From positions 1-10,750 of the forward strand of contig CAAEUM010000031.1 of NCBI GenBank assembly GCA_900759225.1: a DNA stretch of 10,750 nucleotides, read 5' to 3'. The translations under genes and the position numbers were made by a program. The stretch is from Lachnospiraceae bacterium. GTDB taxonomy: Bacteria; Bacillota; Clostridia; Lachnospirales; Lachnospiraceae. Shown here one piece after another: positions 1 to 5,800 of the stretch. The notes beneath the pieces are model-generated. The model searched no databases, was not told where the DNA came from, and worked only from the letters and a program-made list of their open reading frames with translations. How positions within the stretch are numbered: the first letter of the stretch is position 1; every line of letters begins with the position of its first letter.

Positions 1-528
1 GCGGCAGCCATGCGCGGAGCTAAGGTAACCCTGGTAACCGGCCCTACGGAATTAAAGGAGCCCCTGTTTGCGGACACCATCCATATAGAAAGTGCAAGGG
101 AAATGTTTGAGGCAGTGACTTTCCGCTTTGAACAGCAGGATGCGATTATAAAGGCAGCAGCAGTGGCAGATTACCGCCCTGCAAGCGTGAGCTCAGAGAA
201 GGTGAAAAAATCAGACGGCGAGCTGTCCATTGCCTTAGAGCGCACCGACGACATCCTTGGCTGGCTTGGAAGCCACAGAAAAAAGGAGCAGTTCCTCTGC
301 GGCTTTTCCATGGAAACACAGAACATGCTGGAAAATTCCAGGGCGAAGCTTGAAAAAAAGAACCTGGATATGATCGTAGCCAACAATCTGAAGGTATCAG
401 GAGCCGGCTTCGGAACAGATACCAATGTGGTAACCTTTATTACAAAGGAAGGCTATGAGGAGCTTCCTATCATGTCAAAGGAGGAGGTGGCTGACCGCCT
501 GCTCACTAAAATCTTTGCTCCGACTTGA
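1..528 (+). CDS. coaBC: CoaBC, phosphopantothenoylcysteine synthetase domain (3' part, 5' end outside window)
   Basis: C-terminal part of the bifunctional coenzyme A enzyme. The CoaB domain seen here joins cysteine to 4'-phosphopantothenate using CTP; the CoaA-side decarboxylase (CoaC) domain lies upstream of the window. The frame is open from base 1, so the ATG at base 10 is an internal Met (it follows AAA and precedes RGAKVTLVTGP), not the start. The visible 175 residues match the CoaB Rossmann-like domain: RGAKVTLVTGPTEL at the left edge, AAAVADYRP, the KVKK lysine cluster, RTDDIL, FSMETQN, and the NNL..AGFGTDTNVVT segment characteristic of the CTP-binding synthetase. The protein ends with EVADRLLTKIFAPT, the usual C-terminal helix. 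The stop codon TGA (526-528) lies inside the -35 box of the prfC promoter. Identity is secure; only the fusion to CoaC is assumed from family norm. Confidence 0.93.
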   Translation, partial: AAAMRGAKVTLVTGPTELKEPLFADTIHIESAREMFEAVTFRFEQQDAIIKAAAVADYRPASVSSEKVKKSDGELSIALERTDDILGWLGSHRKKEQFLCGFSMETQNMLENSRAKLEKKNLDMIVANNLKVSGAGFGTDTNVVTFITKEGYEELPIMSKEEVADRLLTKIFAPT

Positions 529-554
529 CATGAGCTGTGCCTCACAGATATAAT
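525..554 (+). promoter_or_regulatory. Consensus sigma-A promoter for prfC
   Basis: A perfect TTGACA (525-530) and a perfect TATAAT (549-554) are separated by 18 bases. Transcription would begin near 561 and give a 5' leader of about 93 bases before the prfC start at 654. The -35 box overlaps the coaBC stop codon, so prfC can be transcribed independently although it follows coaBC on the same strand. Both hexamers are read directly; promoter activity is inferred. Confidence 0.8.
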
Positions 555-572
555 GGAAATCCCAGCAATTTG

Positions 573-610
573 GCCATGCGAAGCCTCATGGCAGGATCTG
601 CATGGCAGGA
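573..610 (+). repeat. Direct repeat CATGGCAGGA (x2) with hairpin in the prfC leader
   Basis: CATGGCAGGA occurs exactly at 587-596 and again at 601-610, a 14-base period with TCTG between the copies. GCCATG (573-578) is complementary to CATGGC in the first copy (6 bp, 8-base loop) and could instead pair with the second copy (601-606), giving two alternative hairpins. No T-run follows, so this is not an intrinsic terminator. Function unknown; possibly chance. Confidence 0.4.
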
Positions 611-652
611 ATGGATAAAAATCGTGAAATAAACAGAACGGAGGAATCATAA
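602..652 (+). CDS. Possible 16-codon upstream ORF in the prfC leader
   Basis: An ATG at 602 opens a 16-codon frame (MAGMDKNREINRTEES) whose TAA (650-652) ends one base before the TTG start of prfC at 654. A minimal AGGA (593-596) lies 5 bases ahead of this ATG, and it is formed by the first CATGGCAGGA repeat. The prfC ribosome binding site (GGAGG, 640-644) lies inside this frame, so ribosomes translating it would pass over and end next to the prfC start, which would allow translational coupling. There is no peptide homology to judge from and the binding site is weak, so this may be an accidental frame. Confidence 0.25.
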   Translation: MAGMDKNREINRTEES

Positions 653-653
653 C

Positions 654-2255
654 TTGTCACAGAATGATCAGATGACAGAAGAAATAAAAAAGCGCAGGAC
701 CTTTGCCATTATTTCCCACCCCGATGCGGGAAAAACGACACTGACAGAGAAATTCCTGCTGTACGGAGGAGCTATTAACCTGGCCGGTACGGTAAAGGGC
801 CGCAAGGCTGCAAAGCATGCAGTGTCGGACTGGATGGACATTGAGAAGGAGAGAGGTATTTCCGTTACCTCCTCTGCCATGCAGTTTAACTATGACGGCT
901 ACTGCATCAATATCCTTGATACACCGGGACATCAGGACTTCTCTGAGGACACCTACCGTACCCTGATGGCGGCCGATTCCGCAGTTATGGTGATTGACGG
1001 TTCCAAGGGTGTAGAGGCCCAGACGATCAAGCTGTTTAAGGTCTGCGTCATGCGCCATATCCCTATTTTTACTTTTATTAATAAGTTTGACCGCGAAGCA
1101 AGAGACCCCTATGAGCTTATGGGGGAGATTGAGGACGTGCTGGGCATACGCACCTGCCCTGTAAACTGGCCGATCGGATGCGGAAAGAATTTTAAGGGTG
1201 TTTATGACCGCTTTACAAAAAAGATTACCACCTTCACCGCAGCTATGGGCGGCGCAAAGGAGGTTGCAAGCCGGGAGTTTGATGTGGATCAGGAGGATGT
1301 GGAGTCTGTGATCGGCCCGGTTTACCACAGCCAGCTTTTAGATGATATTGAGCTTCTTGACGGCGCCAGCGACGAGCTGGATATGGAGCGGGTGCAGCGG
1401 GGCGACCTATCCCCTGTATTCTTCGGTTCCGCTCTTACCAATTTCGGTGTGGAAACCTTCCTGGAGCATTTCCTGAAAATGACAACGCCTCCTCTTTCAA
1501 GAAAGACGCTGACCGGTGAGGTCGATCCCTTTGACCCACATTTTTCTGCTTTCGTATTTAAGATCCAGGCAAACATGAACAAGGCCCACAGGGACAGGAT
1601 CGCATTTATGCGCATCTGTTCCGGAAAGTTTGAGGCAGGCATGGAGGTAAACCATGTCCAGGGCGGAAGGAAGATACGCTTAACCCAGCCTCAGCAGCTA
1701 ATGGCCCAGGACAGGAAGATTGTGGAGGAGGCCTATGCCGGGGATATTATCGGCGTGTTCGATCCGGGTATTTTTTCCATCGGCGATACCCTCTGTACTG
1801 CTTCCGAGAAATTTGAGTTTGAGGGGATCCCTACCTTCGCGCCGGAGCATTTTGCAAGAGTGCGCCAGGTGGATACCATGAAGCGCAAGCAGTTTATCAA
1901 GGGTGTAAACCAGATCGCCCAGGAGGGCGCGATCCAGATATTCCAGGAGTTTAATACAGGAATGGAGGAGATCATTGTAGGCGTGGTAGGTGTGCTGCAG
2001 TTTGAGGTGTTAACCTACCGTCTTCAGAGCGAGTACAATGTAGAGGTTATTTTAGAGAAGCTTCCATTTGAGCATATCCGCTGGGTGGAGAACCCGCAGG
2101 AGGTGGATGTTGCAAGGCTCCAGGGCACATCCGATATGAAGCGCATTAAGGATTTAAAGGACAACCCGCTGCTTTTGTTTATTAACAGCTGGAGTGTGGG
2201 AATGGTGCTGGAGCGTAACCCAGGCTTAAAGCTTTCTGAATTTGGAAAGGCATAA
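654..2255 (+). CDS. prfC: Peptide chain release factor 3 (RF3)
   Basis: Translational GTPase of the cytosol that speeds release of RF1 and RF2 from the ribosome after peptide hydrolysis. The 533-residue length is typical for bacterial RF3. The GTPase domain shows the G1 loop SHPDAGKTT (21-29), switch I with ERGIS (66-70), G3 DTPGHQD (89-95) and G4 NKFD (143-146); HPDAGKTT and the FSEDTYRTL context separate RF3 from EF-G, LepA and TypA. The EF-Tu-like domain II follows at about 300-390 (FVFKIQANMNKAHRDRIAFMR) and the RF3-specific C-terminal domain after about 395 (VGVVGVLQFEVL, near 440-450). I chose the TTG at 654 because GGAGG (640-644) stands 9 bases before it; the next Met (ATG at 672) has no binding site. 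Its own consensus promoter lies at 525-554. Identity secure. Confidence 0.97.
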   Translation: MSQNDQMTEEIKKRRTFAIISHPDAGKTTLTEKFLLYGGAINLAGTVKGRKAAKHAVSDWMDIEKERGISVTSSAMQFNYDGYCINILDTPGHQDFSEDTYRTLMAADSAVMVIDGSKGVEAQTIKLFKVCVMRHIPIFTFINKFDREARDPYELMGEIEDVLGIRTCPVNWPIGCGKNFKGVYDRFTKKITTFTAAMGGAKEVASREFDVDQEDVESVIGPVYHSQLLDDIELLDGASDELDMERVQRGDLSPVFFGSALTNFGVETFLEHFLKMTTPPLSRKTLTGEVDPFDPHFSAFVFKIQANMNKAHRDRIAFMRICSGKFEAGMEVNHVQGGRKIRLTQPQQLMAQDRKIVEEAYAGDIIGVFDPGIFSIGDTLCTASEKFEFEGIPTFAPEHFARVRQVDTMKRKQFIKGVNQIAQEGAIQIFQEFNTGMEEIIVGVVGVLQFEVLTYRLQSEYNVEVILEKLPFEHIRWVENPQEVDVARLQGTSDMKRIKDLKDNPLLLFINSWSVGMVLERNPGLKLSEFGKA

Positions 2256-2352
2256 GACAGATATCAGCAACCGTTCAGCCCTGCACGGCTGTTACTATAA
2301 AACGGACATGCTGCCTGACGGCGGCATCACTGATCGGGGAAAGGAGATTTTC

Positions 2353-3756
2353 ATGTACAGAAAAGAAATTGAGCAGTTTATTGATGAACATCTGAATGAG
2401 ATGATCGAGGATATCTGTATGCTGTGCCGCATTAACAGCGAAAAGATGCCTTATATTGAGGGAAAGCCCTATGGGGACGGGGTTTTTGATGCTCTTCAGG
2501 CTGCGTTGGGACTGATGGAAAAATATGGTTTTTCTATTCAAAATTACGATAACTATGTGGGAACCGCTGATTTAAACGACAAGGAGCGCCAGCTGGATAT
2601 CCTGGCTCACCTGGATGTAGTACCGGCAGGAGAGGGCTGGACGGTAACCGATGCCTATGAGCCGGTGGTAAAGGACGGAAAGCTTTACGGCAGAGGGACC
2701 GCAGATGATAAGGGGCCGGCAGTGGCAGCGCTCTATGCCATGCGCGCCATTAAGGAGCTTAATATTCCTGTAAAGAAAAATGTGCGCCTGATTTTGGGGA
2801 CAGATGAGGAATGCGGAAGCTCCGACATTGCCGTGTATTATAAACGTGAGCCGGAGGCCCCTATGACCTTCTCACCGGATGCGGAATTCCCGGTTATCAA
2901 TATTGAGAAGGGCCGCATTGAAGGCCATTTTAAGGCCGCTTTTGAGCCTTCCAAAGCTCTTCCAAGGCTTGTAAGCCTGGATGCGGGGACCAAGTCCAAC
3001 GTAGTGCCCGGAAAGGCAGCTGCCATCCTTCTGGGCTTTGAGCCTGCATTTCTTTCAGAAGCAGCGAAGAAGACAGAGAAGGAGACAGGCGTTTCCTTTG
3101 ACTTTGTGTTAGAGGAGGAGGGCGTGCGTGTTACAGCCCAGGGTGAGGGGGCCCATGCCTCCACGCCGCAGGAGGGAAAAAATGCCATTACAGCCCTTCT
3201 TTTATTCCTTACAAAGCTGCCCCTTGCAGACAGTCCTCAGCTTGACGCCATAAAGGCCCTTGCAGAGCTGTTCCCCCATGGGGATACCTGCGGAAAGGCA
3301 GTGGGCGTGGCAATGGAGGATAAGCTTTCCGGTGCCCTTACCCTGGCCTTTGACATGCTGAAGGTTGAGAATGACCGCCTGGAAGGTGTCTTTGACAGCC
3401 GTACTCCAATCTGTGCCAACGAGGAAAACAGCTTACAGGTGCTTAAGAGGGAAATGGCAGCAAAGGGGATCACACTTTTAAATGAGACTATGATCCATCC
3501 TCACCATGTAGATGGGGATTCCCACTTTGTAAAGACACTGCTTAAGGTTTATGAGGAGTATACAGGTCTTAAGGGAAGCTGCCAGTCAACAGGCGGAGGC
3601 ACCTATGTTCACAACCTGAAGAACGGCGTTGCTTTCGGCGCATCCATGCCGGGAACAGATAATAAAATGCATGGTGCGGATGAGTTTGCCGTTGTGGGCG
3701 AGCTTGCTTTAAGCGCAAAAATCTTTGCCCAGGTCATTGCAGACCTGTGCTGTTAA
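2353..3756 (+). CDS. pepV: PepV-type M20 dipeptidase (Xaa-His dipeptidase / beta-Ala dipeptidase family)
   Basis: Cytoplasmic zinc dipeptidase that cleaves unblocked dipeptides. The 467-residue length matches PepV (about 470). The metal site is complete: HLDVVP gives H86 and D88, GRGTADDKGP gives the bridging D119, GTDEECGSSD gives the general base E152 and ligand E153, FSPDAEFP gives D176, and the C-terminal MHGADE gives H440. These are within one residue of the Lactobacillus PepV positions as I recall them (H87, D119, E153/E154, D177, H439). The lid domain lies between about 190 and 385. The frame is open back to an ATG at 2242, inside prfC, but I chose the ATG at 2353: AAAGGAG (2340-2346) sits 6 bases before it and the protein then starts as family members do (MYRKEIEQFIDEH). 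The 97-base gap after prfC has no convincing terminator or promoter, so co-transcription with prfC is possible. Confidence 0.93.
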   Translation: MYRKEIEQFIDEHLNEMIEDICMLCRINSEKMPYIEGKPYGDGVFDALQAALGLMEKYGFSIQNYDNYVGTADLNDKERQLDILAHLDVVPAGEGWTVTDAYEPVVKDGKLYGRGTADDKGPAVAALYAMRAIKELNIPVKKNVRLILGTDEECGSSDIAVYYKREPEAPMTFSPDAEFPVINIEKGRIEGHFKAAFEPSKALPRLVSLDAGTKSNVVPGKAAAILLGFEPAFLSEAAKKTEKETGVSFDFVLEEEGVRVTAQGEGAHASTPQEGKNAITALLLFLTKLPLADSPQLDAIKALAELFPHGDTCGKAVGVAMEDKLSGALTLAFDMLKVENDRLEGVFDSRTPICANEENSLQVLKREMAAKGITLLNETMIHPHHVDGDSHFVKTLLKVYEEYTGLKGSCQSTGGGTYVHNLKNGVAFGASMPGTDNKMHGADEFAVVGELALSAKIFAQVIADLCC

Positions 3757-3782
3757 AGCAGATCTTATTGTATAAAAATTGC

Positions 3783-3811
3783 TTGACAAATGAAACCATG
3801 TGATGTATCTT
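3783..3811 (+). promoter_or_regulatory. Probable sigma-A promoter of the met leader / metNIQ operon
   Basis: A perfect TTGACA (3783-3788) is followed after 17 bases by TATCTT (3806-3811, 4 of 6 matches to TATAAT). Transcription would begin near 3818, about 25 bases before the leader ORF and about 235 before metN. The position just after pepV and before the leader supports the call; the -10 box is imperfect. Confidence 0.6.
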
Positions 3812-3842
3812 TTTACTAACATAAATTCGAAAGGAGAAACAT

Positions 3843-3929
3843 ATGAACCAGTTTAGGGCCATGCAGATGAATATGGAAAAAATGAACAGCATGTACATGT
3901 GCTGTATGTTTGCGTGCCTCCGAAACTGA
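3843..3929 (+). CDS. Met/Cys-rich leader peptide (28 aa) of the metNIQ operon
   Basis: A 28-codon ORF too short for usual gene calling. It begins with ATG at 3843, has a strong AAAGGAG (3830-3836) 6 bases upstream, and ends with TGA at 3927-3929. Eight of its residues are Met (1, 7, 9, 11, 14, 17, 19, 22) and three are Cys (20, 21, 25); residues 17-25 read MYMCCMFAC. There is no signal peptide or recognisable domain. It lies between a TTGACA promoter and the metNIQ methionine importer, and its last sense codons form one side of an antiterminator, so I infer a cis-acting regulatory peptide: ribosomes short of Met-tRNA (and perhaps Cys-tRNA) would pause on it and allow readthrough. A small metal-binding peptide (Met/Cys ligands) is the main alternative. 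The ORF and composition are directly seen; the role is inferred. Confidence 0.8.
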   Translation: MNQFRAMQMNMEKMNSMYMCCMFACLRN

Positions 3930-3999
3930 ATGCAAGTTCCTTCTGTATGGATTTATAAATCGAAGCGTTGTATGGGTTAAATGTAATTTGGGGGTCGCA
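3911..3999 (+). promoter_or_regulatory. Predicted antiterminator of the metNIQ attenuator
   Basis: Bases 3911-3924, the last sense codons of the leader ORF, pair with 3987-3999: T3911-G3914 with C3996-A3999, T3915 bulged, then G3916-A3924 with T3987-T3995. That is 13 bp including three G-U pairs. The right arm contains the whole left arm of the terminator hairpin (3991-3999), so the two structures exclude each other. A ribosome at the leader stop codon would cover 3911-3924 and favour termination; one held at Met 7-19 would leave it free. The intervening loop holds a 12-base palindrome GATTTATAAATC (3950-3961). Confidence 0.6.
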
Positions 4000-4036
4000 G
4001 GTCTATGACAGGACATGCGGCCCCTTATGTTGCTTT
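3991..4036 (+). terminator. Attenuator terminator hairpin upstream of metN
   Basis: GGGGTCGCA (3991-3999) pairs with TGCGGCCCC (4016-4024) over 9 bp with one G-U. After one G/A mismatch, GTCT (4001-4004) pairs with GGAC (4011-4014), leaving a 6-base loop ATGACA. A moderately T-rich tract follows (4025-4036, 8 T in 12). The hairpin lies between the leader ORF and metN and ends 12 bases before the metN ribosome binding site (4037-4043), so it would stop transcription before metN. The T tract is interrupted, so termination may be only partial. Confidence 0.6.
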
Positions 4037-4052
4037 AAGGAGGAGTGAGAGT

Positions 4053-5069
4053 ATGGATATCAGCAGGGAAGAGGCAATTATCCGCCTGGAAGGCCTGGGA
4101 AAGCAATTTAAAACTTCAAACGGAACAGTAACTGCCCTGGAGGATATTAACCTGGATATACGCCAGGGGGAGATTTTTGGGATCATCGGCCTGTCAGGGG
4201 CAGGAAAGAGTACCCTGGTGCGCTGCATCAATTACCTGGAGGTGCCTACGGCCGGCCGGGTCATGTTTGAAGGGAAAAGCCTTTCAGCCATGAAGGAGGA
4301 GGAAAAGCGTAAGGCAAGGCAGTCCATGGGCATGATCTTCCAGCAGTTCAATCTGCTGGCGCAGCGCAACGTGCTGCAGAATGTATGCTTCCCCATGGAG
4401 CTTGCAAAGATGGATAAGAAAAAGGCGCAGGAGCGGGCAAGAGAGCTTCTGGAGCTGGTAGGCTTAGAAGAGCGGATGAAGGCTTATCCGGCCCAGCTTT
4501 CCGGAGGACAGAAGCAGCGCGTGGCCATTGCAAGGGCCATGGCCACCAACCCCAAGGTACTTTTGTGTGATGAGGCAACCAGCGCCCTTGATCCCAATAC
4601 TACGAAATCCATTCTCCAGCTTTTAAAGAAGATTAACCGGGAAATGGGGGTTACAGTGATCGTGATCACCCATGAGATGGCAGTGATCGAGGCAATCTGC
4701 GACAGGGTGGCAATTATTGACCACAGCCAGATTGCAGAGGTGGGGAAGGTATCGGAGATCTTCTCCGGGCCAAAGTCTGATATTGGCCGTCAGCTGATCT
4801 TAGGGGATGTGGCCGGACAGAGCGTTCATTTCGGTGCATCCCGGCAGATACGCATTATTTTTGACGGAAGAGAATCCTCGGAGCCGGTCATTGCAAACAT
4901 GATACTGGCCTGCAAGGCACCGGTGAATATCATGCATGCGGATACAAGGGATATTGAAGGCAAGGCCATGGGACAGATGATCCTGCAGCTTCCGGAGGAT
5001 GAGGTGGATGCTGCCAGAATGTGCAGTTATTTAAAAACAACCGGAGTCCGGTTTGAGGAGGTGCGTTAA
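4053..5069 (+). CDS. metN: Methionine ABC transporter ATP-binding protein MetN
   Basis: ATPase of the MetNIQ importer, working as a dimer on the inner face of the membrane to drive uptake of methionine. 338 residues, close to the family's 343. The ABC domain shows Walker A GLSGAGKST (46-54), the Q-loop at Q97 (IFQQFNLL), signature LSGGQ (149-153), Walker B LLCDEA (170-175), D-loop SALD (177-180) and switch H207 (VITHE). The C-terminal stretch from about 260 is a NIL domain, the regulatory domain that binds methionine and gives feedback inhibition in E. coli MetN; it supports a methionine rather than generic substrate. I chose the ATG at 4053 because AAGGAGG (4037-4043) precedes it by 9 bases; the in-frame ATG at 4005 lies in the terminator loop with no binding site. 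The gene ends 1 base before metI. Confidence 0.96.
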   Translation: MDISREEAIIRLEGLGKQFKTSNGTVTALEDINLDIRQGEIFGIIGLSGAGKSTLVRCINYLEVPTAGRVMFEGKSLSAMKEEEKRKARQSMGMIFQQFNLLAQRNVLQNVCFPMELAKMDKKKAQERARELLELVGLEERMKAYPAQLSGGQKQRVAIARAMATNPKVLLCDEATSALDPNTTKSILQLLKKINREMGVTVIVITHEMAVIEAICDRVAIIDHSQIAEVGKVSEIFSGPKSDIGRQLILGDVAGQSVHFGASRQIRIIFDGRESSEPVIANMILACKAPVNIMHADTRDIEGKAMGQMILQLPEDEVDAARMCSYLKTTGVRFEEVR

Positions 5070-5070
5070 G

Positions 5071-5736
5071 ATGCTGTTTGATTCAAGTGTTATCCAGATG
5101 CTTCTTGAGGGGATCTGGGATACCCTGTATATGGTTGTGCTGTCTTCCGTTTTATCCTACATGATCGGTATCCCGCTGGGGATTGCCCTGGTGGTGACAG
5201 ATAAAGACGGCATATGCCCGAAGCCCTTTTTAAACCGGGTCATGGGGCTGGCTATTAACCTGCTGCGCTCCATTCCCTTTATTATATTGCTGATCATGGT
5301 AATTCCTGTTACAAGGGTGATCGTGGGAAAGATCATCGGCCCCAATGCGGCAGTTGTGCCTCTTGTTATTTCTGCATTCCCCTATATCAGCCGTATGGTG
5401 GAATCTTCCTTAAAAGAGGTGGACGCCGGTGTGATCGAGGCGGCTAAATCCATGGGTGCATCCTCCTGGCAGATCATTGTGAAGGTGCTGCTTCCGGAGG
5501 CAAAGCCCTCCCTGCTGGTAGGCGCAGCGATTTCTGTAACAACGATCCTGGGTTATACAGCCATGGCAGGCGCCATGGGTGCAGGCGGCCTGGGAGATAT
5601 TGCGATCCGCTACGGTTACCACAGGTATGAGGCAGATATGATGTTTGTGACGGTTGTCCTTCTGGTTGTGATCGTACAGATCATCCAGGAGGTGTTTACC
5701 AGAATGGCACGCCGTAGCGATAAGCGGGTGCGTTAG
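5071..5736 (+). CDS. metI: Methionine ABC transporter permease MetI
   Basis: Integral membrane permease of the MetNIQ importer; two copies form the channel and dock with MetN. 221 residues against 217 in E. coli. About five hydrophobic spans are visible: near residues 18-42, 58-85, 93-107 (partly), 150-175 and 185-207. The coupling helix carries the EAA motif, EAAKSMGAS (E123, G129), which contacts the ATPase. The start at 5071 has GAGGAGG (5055-5061) 9 bases upstream, inside the end of metN, and the ATG begins 1 base after the metN stop, a layout typical of translational coupling. An in-frame TTG at 5053 is less likely because the binding site would overlap it. Confidence 0.95.
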   Translation: MLFDSSVIQMLLEGIWDTLYMVVLSSVLSYMIGIPLGIALVVTDKDGICPKPFLNRVMGLAINLLRSIPFIILLIMVIPVTRVIVGKIIGPNAAVVPLVISAFPYISRMVESSLKEVDAGVIEAAKSMGASSWQIIVKVLLPEAKPSLLVGAAISVTTILGYTAMAGAMGAGGLGDIAIRYGYHRYEADMMFVTVVLLVVIVQIIQEVFTRMARRSDKRVR

Positions 5737-5800
5737 TGAAAAAATCCGCCTGAAATTGAAAGGCTGGTTTTAATAAAATTAGAATGAGGAGGAAACAATT

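Noticed and set aside
657..1328. Long - strand ORF (223 codons) opposite prfC
   Set aside because: It lies entirely within the well-supported prfC frame, resembles no family and has no ribosome binding site; it is a shadow of the coding strand.
2276..2291. CAGCC/GGCTG hairpin between prfC and pepV as a terminator
   Set aside because: Only 5 bp and no following T run; probably chance.
2242..2352. Upstream ATG 2242 as the pepV start, overlapping prfC
   Set aside because: The extra 37 residues lack PepV similarity and no ribosome binding site precedes 2242; ATG 2353 has AAAGGAG at 6 bases and gives the family length and active-site numbering.
4005..4052. In-frame ATG at 4005 as the metN start (16 extra codons)
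   Set aside because: It lies in the loop of the attenuator hairpin with no ribosome binding site, and the added residues do not resemble MetN; ATG 4053 has AAGGAGG at 9 bases.
3757..4052. SAM-I riboswitch or Met T-box upstream of metN
   Set aside because: No SAM-I core motifs and no T-box AGGGTGGNACCGCG sequence are visible; the leader ORF and alternative stems explain the region better. A covariance-model scan would settle it.
5756..5779. Internal promoter ahead of metQ (TTGAAA with TAAAAT)
   Set aside because: The spacer is only 12 bases and no -10 box occurs at 16-18 bases.
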